NCBI GenBank assembly: GCA_033064195.1
Contig: JARBJD010000006.1
Span: 372,001 to 436,000 of the forward strand
Origin: Blattamonas nauphoetae
Taxonomy: Eukaryota; Preaxostyla; Oxymonadida
Direction of reading: 5' to 3'
DNA length: 64,000 nucleotides
Shown: in pieces, positions 1-9,239 of the stretch
Numbering within the stretch: position 1 is the stretch's first letter
Layout: every line of letters starts with the position of its first letter
Notes under the pieces: generated by a model
Told to the model about the DNA's origin: nothing
The model's input: the letters and a program-made list of their open reading frames with translations, nothing else
The model's database searches: none
Position numbers and translations under genes: made by a program

Positions 1-1710
1 CAGAAATCAGGTTTGTTCCCTCCTCCTCTCATCCGCATCGCAGAAAACTTGTTTGTTCCCTCCTCCTCTCATCCGCATCGCAGAAATCAGGTTTGCTCCC
101 TCCTCCTCTCATCCGCATCGCAGAAATCTTGTTTGTTCCCTCCTCCCCTCATCCGCATCGCAGAATTGATCGTTGTCCCTCCTCCCCTCATCCGCATCGC
201 AGAAATCAGGTTTGTTCCCTCCTCCTCTCATCCGCATCGCAGAAATCAGGTTTGCTCCCTCCTCCCCTCATCCGCATCGCAGAAATCAGGTTTACTCCCT
301 CCTCCCCTCATCCGCATCGCAGAATTGATCGTTGTCCCTCCTCCCCTCATCCGCATCGCAGAAATCAGGTTTGTTCCCTCCTCCCCTCATCCGCATCGCA
401 GAAATCAGGTTTGCTCCCTCCTCCTCTCATCCGCATCGCAGAATTGATCGTTGTCCCTCCTCCCCTCATCCGCATCGCAGAAAACTTGTTTGTTCCCTCC
501 TCCCCTCATCCGCATCGCAGAAATCAGGTTTGCTCCCTCCTCCATTCATCCGCATCGCAGAATTGATCGTTGTCCCTCCTCCCCTCATCCGCATCGCAGA
601 AAACTTGTTTGTTCCCTCCTCCCCTCATCCGCATCGCAGAAGACTTGTTTGTTCCCTCCTTCCCTCATCCGCATCGCAGAAATCAGGTTTGCTCCCTCCT
701 CCTCTCATCCGCATCGCAGAAATCAGGTTTGCTCCCTCCACCTCTCATCCGCATCGCAGAAAACTTGTTTGTTCCCTCCTCCCCTCATCCGCATCGCAGA
801 AATCAGGTTTGCTCCCTCCTCCTCTCATCCGCATCGCAGAATTGATCGTTGTCCCTCCTCCCCTCATCCGCATCGCAGAAATCAGGTTTGCTCCCTCCTC
901 CCCTCATCCGCATCGCAGAATTGATCGTTGTCCCTCCTCCCCTCATCCGCATCGCAGAAATCAGGTTTGTTCCCTCCTCCTCTCATCCGCATCGCAGAAA
1001 ACTTGTTTGTTCCCTCCTCCTCTCATCCGCATCGCAGAAATCAGGTTTGCTCCCTCCTCCTCTCATCCGCATCGCAGAAAACTTGTTTGTTCCCTCCTCC
1101 CCTCATCCGCATCGCAGAAATCAGGTTTGCTCCCTCCTCCTCTCATCCGCATCGCAGAATTGATCGTTGTCCCTCCTCCCCTCATCCGCATCGCAGAATT
1201 GATCGTTGTCCCTCCTCCCCTCATCCGCATCGCAGAAATCTTGTTTGTTCCCTCCTCCCCTCATCCGCATCGCAGAAATCAGGTTTGTTCCCTCCTCTCC
1301 TCATCCGCATCGCAGAAATCAGGTTTGCTCCCTCCTCCCCTCATCCGCATCGCAGAAGACTTGTTTGTTCCCTCCTTCCCTCATCAGCATCGCAGAATTG
1401 ATCGTTGTCCCTCCTCCCCTCATCCGCATCGCAGAAATCAGGTTTGTTCCCTCCTCCCCTCATCCGCATCGCAGAAATCTTGTTTGTTCCCTCCTCCCCT
1501 CATCCGCATCGCAGAAATCAGGTTTGCTCCCTCCTTCCCTCATCCGCATCGCAGAATTGATCGTTGTCCCTCCTCCCCTCATCCGCATCGCACAAATCAC
1601 GTTTGTTCCCTCCTCCCCTCATCCGCATCGCACAAATCAGGTTTGTTCCCTCCTCCCCTCATCCGCATCGCTGGAATCTTCTTTCTTCCCTCCCTTCCTT
1701 ATCCGCCTCG
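1..1710. repeat. Minisatellite array, 39/40-bp units, at least 43 units
   Basis: Tandem units run from the window edge. Most are 40 bp and share the core TCCCTCCTCCCCTCATCCGC. They differ in a short variable head: type A (AAATCAGGTTTG), type B (AAACTTGTTTG, ATCTTG or GACTTG) and type C (AATTGATCGTTG). Type C is always 39 bp and begins at 161, 320, 439, 558, 837, 916, 1155, 1194, 1393 and 1552. The last unit (1671-1710) is degenerate. One strand is pyrimidine-rich and free of stops, so long open frames cross it, but the 40-bp unit changes frame at every repeat. I read it as non-coding. Confidence 0.95.
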
Positions 1711-2222
1711 CCAGATTAAAGTTTGTTCCCGAACTGACCTCCATCACCTCCCTCCTCTGCTCTCCTCCCAAACCTTCCCCAGATCAAATCCACTGCTGAG
1801 CCATGTTTCGGCAATCCGTTTCATCTTGATCCATCGTGTCAATCTGACACTTGACTTGATTGACATGTGCCGAGATCAAGCTCATTCCCTGTGTCGCTGG
1901 ATTCATTTTGATGGTTCCTGATCGATGTTCCCATTTTTGAATATCATTTCTCAAAATTGTGTTGAATCTATTGAAGATAGTTAGGTTGAATTCACATTGT
2001 GCATAATATCCAATCTTTAAGAGCCAATCTTCCTTCTTTTTCCCGATGATTTTTGATCTGACCCATAAACTGAACACACAACCAGTTTAGCAGGTTTTTC
2101 TCGGGAAGGAGGACTTTTTTAACTCTATCATTTCACACAGTTCATATTCACCACATCCTCTATCGTTTCAAAGAAAATGCCGAATTAGTGACACCGGACT
2201 AATTGGTGACACTACTATAATA
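1711..2222. other. No gene recognised
   Basis: Unique sequence between the minisatellite and the first MITE. Open frames are short and low in complexity. Around 2185-2215 there is a degraded stretch resembling the end of the MITE family (GTGACACCGG and ATTGGTGACA), probably a remnant of an older insertion. Confidence 0.5.
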
Positions 2223-2824
2223 GTGGAGTCACCAATCGGTGTCCTGTCACCAATCGGTGCTTTTTTCTTGAAAAATCACTATTGGTCAAACTAAGAAAAA
2301 TGTAAAATTTTAGAATTATCTTCCCACGCGATCCCGAGAAAACCTCAAAAAACCTCTTTTTGACCGCTTTTTTCATGTGTTCTCGTTAAATCTTCACAAC
2401 CTGTGAACAGATTTTGATGAAGTTTTTCACAGAAATGTTTTTTTGGTACAACAAATTTTTTGAAAAAAAAATCAGAAAAAAATCTTGGGTATTTGGGAAG
2501 ATGTGAAGAAAGGCTGTTTTTCGCCCCAAAAAATTTCATGGGAAAAAAAATTTTATTTTTTTTGATCGTTTTTAATCGATATCTTTACGAAAAAAATGCT
2601 TTTTCTTCGGTGTGAAACGGACGTCTGGTTGTGGAGAAATGAAAGAAAAAATTTGAAAAAGTGAAAAAAATGTACTGTAACATACTGTATGAAGTATTTT
2701 GAGGTTTTCTCGGGATCGCGTGGGAGGATAATTCTAAAAATTTATTTTTTTCTTAGTTTGACCCATTGTGACATTTATTGAAAAAAGCACCGATTGGTGA
2801 CAGGACACCGATTGGTGACTCCAC
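2223..2824. mobile_element. MITE family A, copy 1 (TA target site)
   Basis: A 602-bp non-coding element with inverted ends GTGGAGTCACCAATCGGTGT and its complement, flanked by TA on both sides (2221-2222 and 2825-2826). Inverted similarity extends about 110 bp inward and includes CCCACGCGATCCCGAGAAAA and its complement near 2709-2731. TA flanks and long inverted ends fit a Tc1/mariner-type non-autonomous element. The middle is A/T-rich with homopolymer runs and no coding frame. A second copy lies at 7871-8463. Confidence 0.9.
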
Positions 2825-2871
2825 TATAAACTAGATAAAAGTGGTCTTATTGTTGAAAATGAGAAATAATC

Positions 2872-3122
2872 TGAATCAATGATTTAGTGATCGTTGTTCA
2901 GCTATCGTTGGTGAGAACAGCTCCTAGCGAACCCATAATTCACTCCGATCATCACCAAATTCAGACCTCACAACAGCTTTCACTTCAAATACTGTCCCTT
3001 GTTTCTCCTATCTCATTTTCGGAACTTGTTTTCCTTCAACTTTAATTTCAATTCGGAAAACACTGACGATCTAACCTTACCTCAATTTGGCAAGACCCAA
3101 GAACCGGAATCCGGAGTGACAG
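2872..3122. mobile_element. Truncated copy of the 32-bp-TIR short element
   Basis: About 250 bp nearly identical to the right two thirds of the complete element at 51236-51614. It ends in the same terminal repeat (CAAGACCCAAGAACCGGAAT, then CCGGAGTGACAG). The left terminal repeat and about 125 bp are missing. A family A MITE ends 48 bp upstream, but I cannot show that it caused the loss. Confidence 0.85.
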
Positions 3123-3611
3123 AAGTGAGAACCCTAAATGATTCTATCCTGTCGAAGCGAGTGAGAATTGAAGAATGACAGACATCCTCTTTGTTTTTTG
3201 AGTTGTGATCCCCTATTGTTTAGGTGTTCAGTACATATGAGAAAGGTGTTTTTTTGGATTTCAAGTCAGATCGCGCTTGAATTGGCCTTTTTACGATCAG
3301 CACATTTTTGCACACTTTTTATAGCAAAACAAGTTCAAAGAGTGAGAAAGGATGGAAAACAATAAAAAAAGAGGTATCTATGTGAGACAATGGAAATAAA
3401 TCAGCCTTTAAAGAGGAAAAAGGGAAAAACGTGAGATTTCTGAGTTGATCGAGACAACTTCACTGTTTGTTTGAATATGAAAATAGTTCATAAATGTTGA
3501 ATTTCGGGATGATAGACAAAAAAAGATGATTTTTTGGAGAGTTTCTGCGTCTGTGCGATTTGGTGACGAGTGAGTTAATTTAAAATTATTCTCCCAAATG
3601 CCGGAAGAGAC
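3123..3611. other. No gene recognised
   Basis: Stretch between the truncated short element and the Mutator-like element, A/T-rich toward the right. Only short frames are present and none shows a recognisable motif. Positions 3603-3611 (GGAAGAGAC) are the left target-site duplication of the next element. Confidence 0.4.
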
Positions 3612-3994
3612 GGGTACCTCAATTTTCAGGGGAAAAACTCGATCACAGGGGAAAATCTCGATCACAGGGGAAAATCTCAAACACAGGGGAAAATCTCAGT
3701 CACAGGGGAAAATCTCGGGCCACAGGGGAAGAATCTCATGGACAAGGGGATTGAAGGAGAAAGAAATTTTGAACATGCGTGGTTCAGCGGTAAATGCGTT
3801 GGACTTTAACACGGCGGACCCTGGTTCGATTCCGGTCATCAGCATTTTTTTGACTTTTTTGATCTTCCTGAATTTCTCACAAATATGTTACATTCTCTTC
3901 GTTTAACGACTTTTCGAAACATGAAATGAAACAAAATCTGAATTGTGCGAAGATCCCTCCAAATCTTAGATCCATTCCAGTGATCGTTCTCGCT
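3612..3994 (+). repeat. Left terminal inverted repeat of Mutator-like element 1
   Basis: Contains, in order, the GGGTACCTCAATT end, six 19-20-bp minisatellite units (to about 3745), a tRNA-like sequence with a poly-T run, and unique sequence ending at GATCGTTCTCGCT. It is nearly identical in reverse orientation to 6418-6819, so the arms have been homogenised or the insertion is young. Confidence 0.9.
3773..3851 (+). ncRNA. tRNA-like sequence in the left arm of Mutator-like element 1
   Basis: An internal A-box (TGGTTCAGCGG, 3780-3790) and B-box (GGTTCGATTCC, 3823-3833) match the RNA polymerase III consensus at tRNA spacing, and a T7 run follows (3845-3851). The A-box region resembles eukaryotic tRNA-Gly (TGGTTCAGTGGTA). 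However, the sequences around it do not form a proper acceptor stem and the anticodon arm is poor. I call it a tRNA-like or tRNA-derived promoter, not a working tRNA. Confidence 0.6.
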
Positions 3995-4412
3995 TCACTG
4001 TTCGCACACATTGCCTAAATCTATCTCTCCTCATCTGTGACCCTGACCGAGTGACTCTCGTGTTCGATCACACATTCATCTCTCGTTGACAGAGATTCTC
4101 TCACTTTTTCTTCAAACGGTTGTGTGCATGCAGCTCGACCTTCTAATGACCATAAATGGATGTTTATCTTCAAGGTTTGTGAGTCTTGAACTCAATTCAT
4201 CGATGTTTGTCTTCAGGAGAGACGCTTCACTTGTATTAGAACGCAGATTCATTTGCCACTTTCATCCATGGGTATGTGCAGGAACAAGATTGAATACATC
4301 CTTCTCTCTCTTGAATTGGTAAAGATTTTGTTTTCATTCTCTCTTTCTTTCGAATATGTGTCTCTTCTATCCATAACTTCCATTTTCTCGTCTGATCTTC
4401 ATTCCATATCAT

Positions 4413-5260
4413 TTGTTTCTTCCTCGTTCCTTCAGAGGCGGAAAAGTTACACACAATAATACAGTATCGGCAACTTTCAATCAACTGAGGACATCAATCT
4501 CGCAAACATCGTCTCCTCTCCAACCATTCACCGGCATCAATGTCAGTGTTGGCACGGGCAAAGCACTGTTCCCAACTCTTTGTCAATCGCATCTTAAACT
4601 CTTCATTTATTCGGTTGAACAATCAGCTGTCATTCATACCACCACACTCTCTTAATTAGCTGCCCTCGAATCTCAAGAAATCTTGAGCGGAGACAGTGGA
4701 TTCACCTCGTCTGCAGAAGCCCTCTCTTCCTTTCAACATCGCTTGGAGTGGTTAACAGGAGGAGTGGATGTTGTCCAAACGACATTCTCCTTTCAAATAC
4801 CTCCTGCAACACAAGGATCTTCCACGATCCCTGAAATTGATTCGAACATAGTGATTTCTGTCGCAATCAACCTCTGAGAACAATCTACGCTTCATTTTGG
4901 TAGAATGTAATGTCCTTTCAGTCGAAATAACCATACCCCTCTCCTCGAAGAACAAAGGATCAAATGTATCTTTGAGAGCGATTTGCAAGGCTTAGAAGAG
5001 TACCATTTAACTCCAACATTTGCGGCAATTGTACAAGGCTTCTTAATCTCCGCTATGATGTCAAAGTCCGACACCCTTCTCGTTGAAGTGATCAGCGACG
5101 AATCTGCCAATGACGAGCGACAAAACGGCTGGAAGCACGCAACGAGTAGAAAATGGGATGAAGAATCGAAAAATAGAAGAGATCGCTCACAAAGGAGCGG
5201 ACGAATGAGGAGTGGGTCAACGAGGTTCCTGCCTCGTGGACGATCTTTCGTTTTGTAGGG
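4413..5260 (+). other. Decayed coding traces inside Mutator-like element 1
   Basis: Overlapping short plus-strand frames (about 4413-4655, 4683-4877, 4983-5258) have a Ser/Thr-rich composition loosely like the oxymonad beta-helix genes seen elsewhere in the window. No frame is long and no family motif is certain. They may be captured host sequence. Assignment is weak. Confidence 0.25.
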
Positions 5261-5547
5261 CTTCAATCACATTTCATCAAGAATGTGAAAGCATCGGCAG
5301 ATATTTGAACATGCACGATCTTCCTTTCAGTTTGTTTCGCTTATCAGAACAGTAAACAAAGAGAATGAGCGTGATCAGTCACCCACAAGTAAAGTTGACA
5401 TTTCACACCAATTTGGACAAAAGAACGAGAAAGAGAATCAAAGTAAATGAAAGATCAACGGGATCGTTTCATTTTCAGTCCATCACACGCTCCTCCTCCT
5501 ATTTCAGCGCAATCCTCACTCTCTTCTCTTCCTTCACACTCCACTTC

Positions 5548-6170
5548 TCACAATCGCTTCAAAAGTCTCAACACTTCCTCAAAATACTCAGGCAACACTC
5601 TCTGCCAGCCCTCCTCTCCCACACAGCGAGCGAAGCAGTGTGTGTGCTTCTCGCCTTCTGTGTCGCTCTCCGCGATGACGAAGAGGAGGTGATGTGTGGA
5701 CGAAGGTAGCGACGGCGTGCTGACGAGCGAGATGGCGCAGTCGGAGTCGGAACTTGCTGCGGGCAGTGCTGGTTTGGGCGATGTTTGGCTGTCGTCGCTC
5801 TTTTCGGGGCTTTTTGAGGGGCCGCAAGGGGTGCTTTGGTCGCGACGGGAGGGCGAGGAGTGGGTGGATGGGGGGAGAGTGAGAGGGACGGGAAGGATGG
5901 CGTCGGTGGAAAGAGGGACGAAAACGATGCCAGCTTGTTCCTGAGTGAGGAGAAGGTGAAAAAGAGATGAAATCATGTGCAGGATAAAATACGCAAACCA
6001 AGGAGCGTGAATGCTGACATTTCGACAGTTTTGTGAGATAATCAAACGAAACAGCTCAGACACAGATTCTCTTTTCAGTAAACAGCCAGGACGTGTCTGA
6101 GGAGTGCGTAGAAACTCTTTCGCATCTCCCCACAAAGGATCTTCAACCTGTAGAAGATTGAAGAAGTGAT
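5548..6170 (-). pseudogene. Gene fragment of unknown family inside Mutator-like element 1
   Basis: A 195-codon minus-strand frame with coding-like composition. It has a hydrophobic stretch (FILHMISSLFHLLL), a Ser/Pro-rich linker, then a conserved-looking end (LLFVIAESDTEGE and EYFEEVLRLLKRL). A splice acceptor (CTACAG) near 6152 would extend it upstream to VEDPLWGDAKEF, but no upstream exon joins it in frame. The reported first residue (6135) is internal to that frame. I do not recognise the family. It looks like captured, truncated host sequence. Confidence 0.4.
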
Positions 6171-6417
6171 GATTCGAACAGTAAAGATTATACCTGGCGA
6201 AGACAGGAAGATCATCGATGACACAGCTGAGTCAGTTGGACTCCAGAATCGAGAACAGATCTGGAAATAGATGAGAAAATGAGGTCAAACAAAGAAAATG
6301 AAGATCGTCAGATGTCGGCTGCTCTCCTCCGGACAGGAGTTCCATCTCCAACCTCTGATCATTGCCTATATCTTTTTCTCCTTTCGATTTCTCTCAGATC
6401 AGCGAATACTTAACCGC

Positions 6418-6819
6418 AGCGAGAACGATCACTGGAATGGATCTAAGATTTGGAAGGATCTTCGCACAATTCAGATTTTGTTTCATTTCATGTTTCGAAA
6501 AGTCGTTAAACGAAGAGAATGTAACATATTTGTGAGAAATTCAGGAAGATCAAAAAAGTCAAAAAAATGCTGAAGACCGGAATCGAACCAGGGTCCGCCG
6601 TGTTAAAGTCCAACGCATTTACCGCTGAACCACGCATGTTCAAAATTTCTTTCTCCTTCAATCCCCTTGTCCATGAGATTCTTCCCCTGTGGCCCGAGAT
6701 TTTCCCCTGTGACTGAGATTTTCCCCTGTGTTTGAGATTTTCCCCTGTGATCGAGATTTTCCCCTGTGATCGAGATTTTCCCCTGTGATCGAGATTTTCC
6801 CCTGAGAATTGAGGTACCC
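6418..6819 (-). repeat. Right terminal inverted repeat of Mutator-like element 1
   Basis: Reverse-complement partner of 3612-3994, with seven rather than six copies of the 19-bp unit and its own tRNA-like sequence. It ends in CCTCAATT-type sequence at 6819 next to the target duplication GGAAGAGAC. Confidence 0.9.
6561..6640 (-). ncRNA. tRNA-like sequence in the right arm of Mutator-like element 1
   Basis: Reverse-strand copy of the tRNA-like sequence at 3773-3851. The A-box is at 6622-6632, the B-box at 6579-6589, and a T-run terminator at 6561-6567. It differs from the left copy at one base near the 3' end (TCTTCAGCA against TCATCAGCA). It is presumably not a working tRNA. Confidence 0.6.
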
Positions 6820-6828
6820 GGAAGAGAC

Positions 6829-7868
6829 TTTGTCTTACTTTTTGGTGAATACCTTTTTTAGGTTCTAATTCCATTATTTTGTAAAAAAAGAGACATCATT
6901 TAGCATACCTAAATCGAGAGTGTTTTTTTTCGTCAGATGATAAAACTGATGAGATTTCTCGAGTTTACAGTATTCTCTTCTTTACAGGATCAAGACAAAA
7001 TCTGGACCCAAACATGGATCACAGAGTCGACAACTGTTGCAATAGAGAAAAATATCAGAGTCAGTAGTGAAATATCTACATGAAGGAGTTGAATGGAGAA
7101 TCAAACCATCATAGTGGATGAAAGGGATTTGAACACTTGAGAAGAAGCATTGGCATTCCACTCAATCATCTGTTGAAAACGAACTGAGACAACATAATTG
7201 TGAGCTCTTTGGTGAATTCAAGAAAGGACTGATTCATTTTCACAATCGAGTTATTGGGGACGATAAAGTTTACAAAGCGAGACTTGAAGAATGGTTCATA
7301 GCAAAGAGAAAACCTCAATAGCGAGGAAATCCACTAAAGGAGAAAAGCACTGGTATCAAATATAAATTCTGTCCGTGTCAATGGGTATCAATGTGTCAAT
7401 AGTTGATTTTTATTTTTGAAAAGTACACCACTTGAGGAACTAACTCATTGCATAAGTATTAAAAAAGAATTTTTAACAATTGACCTTTGTTTTATGACAG
7501 TCCAAAAATCTACTAATAATTCAATATCGATCAGCCGAGTTCATTTGTGATGGTTTTTATGCGTGATCTGAGTTGTATTTCTGGAGTATGGGAATATACA
7601 AAATTAAGGTTGCATATTTTTGTTTCGACTTTTTTTATTTCGCCTGTGAAGAGTAGGTTCAAAAGGGTTGTGTGGGAATGAACACTATGAACTGTCTTTA
7701 TGCATTGAAACTGAAAACAGGAAAAAAATCTGAGCATGAAGTTCAAAAAATGTGTGGTCACAAAAATCCAGTTATAATTTATCATCGTTGTCGAGAAAAA
7801 GGCTCGTGTCAGTGTTGACTTCGACCCTCCACGGACAGACAGACAGATATTCTGAACGGCTTGATTGA
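6829..7868. other. No gene recognised
   Basis: A/T-rich sequence without a convincing coding frame; the longest is 84 codons on the minus strand (7531-7785) and lacks recognisable motifs. Confidence 0.4.
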
Positions 7869-7870
7869 TA

Positions 7871-8463
7871 GTGGCGTCACCAATCGGTGTCCTGTCATCA
7901 ATCGGTGCTTTTTTCTTGAAAAATCACGATGGATCAAACTAAGAAAAAAATAAAATTTTAGAATTATACTCCCACGCAATCCCGAGAAAACCTCAAAATA
8001 CCCCCTTTTGCCCGTTGAAAAAAATCGTTTTGGCAATATCTCAACAACTAATGTACCGATTTTGATGAAATTTTTCACAGAAACGTTTTTTTGGGGAAAC
8101 GAACATTTTGAAAAAATTTGGAGAAAAAATTCTGGGTATATGGGAAGATAGAAAAAAACCCATATTTTTCTCGACAAAAACTTCTTAGGAAAAAAATCGG
8201 TTTATTTTTTGAGCACCATTTGTCGAGATCTATACGATTACAATGCCTTTTATTTGATTCAAATCGGATGGCTAGTTGTGGAGAAATGAGGGAAAAAAGT
8301 TAAGAAAAATGTGTGCTTTCGTAACGTTATAGGTATTTTGAGGTTTTCTCGGGATCGAGCCGGAGAATAAATCAAAAATTTTATTTTTTTCTTGATTTGA
8401 CCAAAAGTGATAAGTCCAGAAAAAAGCACCGATTGATGACAGGACACCGATTGGTGACGCCAC
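7871..8463. mobile_element. MITE family A, copy 2 (TA target site)
   Basis: A 593-bp relative of the element at 2223-2824, with ends GTGGCGTCACCAATCGGTGT and complement and TA flanks (7869-7870 and 8464-8465). The subterminal motif CAATCCCGAGAAAACC is shared. Internal sequence has diverged noticeably from copy 1, so the two insertions are not a recent segmental copy. Confidence 0.88.
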
Positions 8464-8685
8464 TATGATATCAACATCATCGGATAAACACGCAACTTCG
8501 GGAAAACCCGCAACTCCACATTCTAACAACTGAAGTCACCTCAAGTGTTCACATTTTCGGCATCCGGTATGGACCAATATTGCATTCAAAATCCACATTT
8601 TTACCTCTAAATTTCGTGTCGTCATCTCACAAGTTCTCATTGTGGGTCGATTTGAAGATGAAAGTGAAACAACTTATTCCGAACG

Positions 8686-9108
8686 TTGCTTTGGAGGAAG
8701 AAGCGTACTGACGATTGGGAAATCGATTGCATAACAGTAGTCATCCACAAAATGATCCTATCGTCAACAGTTATCCCGAAAGAAAAAGGGGACAATTCGA
8801 AGACAGGGCTATCGTCTCTGGATGGATCTGAAAGTTCGGAAATTTCATTTTATGAAATAACGATTAGCGAAGACCCGTCAGTTTTGGAATCAGCAGTTTT
8901 TCTAACCAGTTTGAGCAGACAGATCGACGCGAACTGGAAGAAGCAAAACCTACTAAAACTTGCGGAATTGGCAGCTAAACATCCCTTAACGGCATCAATA
9001 AACACACACGATGATGATTTTGTTCTGAGCCATCCGATCTCAGTGTTCGCCTGTGATTGTGTGCTTGTGATTCAACCGTCGCTGCAAGTGCTCTTCTTCT
9101 CCTTCTAA
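8686..9108 (+). CDS. Possible exon or gene fragment, unknown
   Basis: A 140-codon frame whose second half (around SFYEITISEDPSVLESAVFL and NWKKQNLLKLAELAAKHPL) has amphipathic helical composition typical of real protein. The start is a non-ATG codon, and the upstream alternative frame (CFGGRSVLTIGKS) ends near 8730. It may be one exon of a broken or spliced gene. Family unknown. Confidence 0.3.
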   Translation: MLWRKKRTDDWEIDCITVVIHKMILSSTVIPKEKGDNSKTGLSSLDGSESSEISFYEITISEDPSVLESAVFLTSLSRQIDANWKKQNLLKLAELAAKHPLTASINTHDDDFVLSHPISVFACDCVLVIQPSLQVLFFSF

Positions 9109-9239
9109 CTGCCTCATTTCAACGTTCATCTCTTCGCTCTTGCTCGCCACCATAGCCCAACCAATTCCACCTCCCATACATCGTCAAGATCGCACTCCCA
9201 GTGAAAGACTGATATTGTGTTCATTTTTGCGGTGAGCGC

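Larger units (their letters stand above)
3612..6819. mobile_element. Mutator-like element 1, long TIRs, 9-bp target duplication
   Basis: A 3,208-bp element bounded by GGGTACCTCAATT and its complement and flanked by a perfect 9-bp direct repeat GGAAGAGAC (3603-3611 and 6820-6828). The left arm is 383 bp (3612-3994) and the right arm 402 bp (6418-6819). The 19-bp difference is exactly one extra unit of an internal minisatellite (CAGGGGAAAATCTCGATCA; 6 units left, 7 right). A 9-bp duplication with long inverted repeats is typical of Mutator-like elements. No transposase is visible; the interior holds decayed coding sequence of unknown origin, so it is non-autonomous. Confidence 0.88.

Noticed and set aside
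332-1921. A 529-codon Pro/Ser/His-rich open frame over the minisatellite
   Set aside because: The 40-bp unit shifts frame at each repeat, so the same peptide words appear in all three frames. Openness follows from pyrimidine bias, not from coding.
3773-3851. Functional tRNA gene
   Set aside because: A- and B-boxes are good but the acceptor stem does not pair and the anticodon loop lacks the usual U33 context.
3598-3906. Open frame resembling a Gly/Arg/Lys repeat protein (GKISITGEN)
   Set aside because: It translates the 19-bp minisatellite and tRNA-like sequence of the Mutator-like arm; the same frame recurs at 6506-6874 only because the arm is duplicated.
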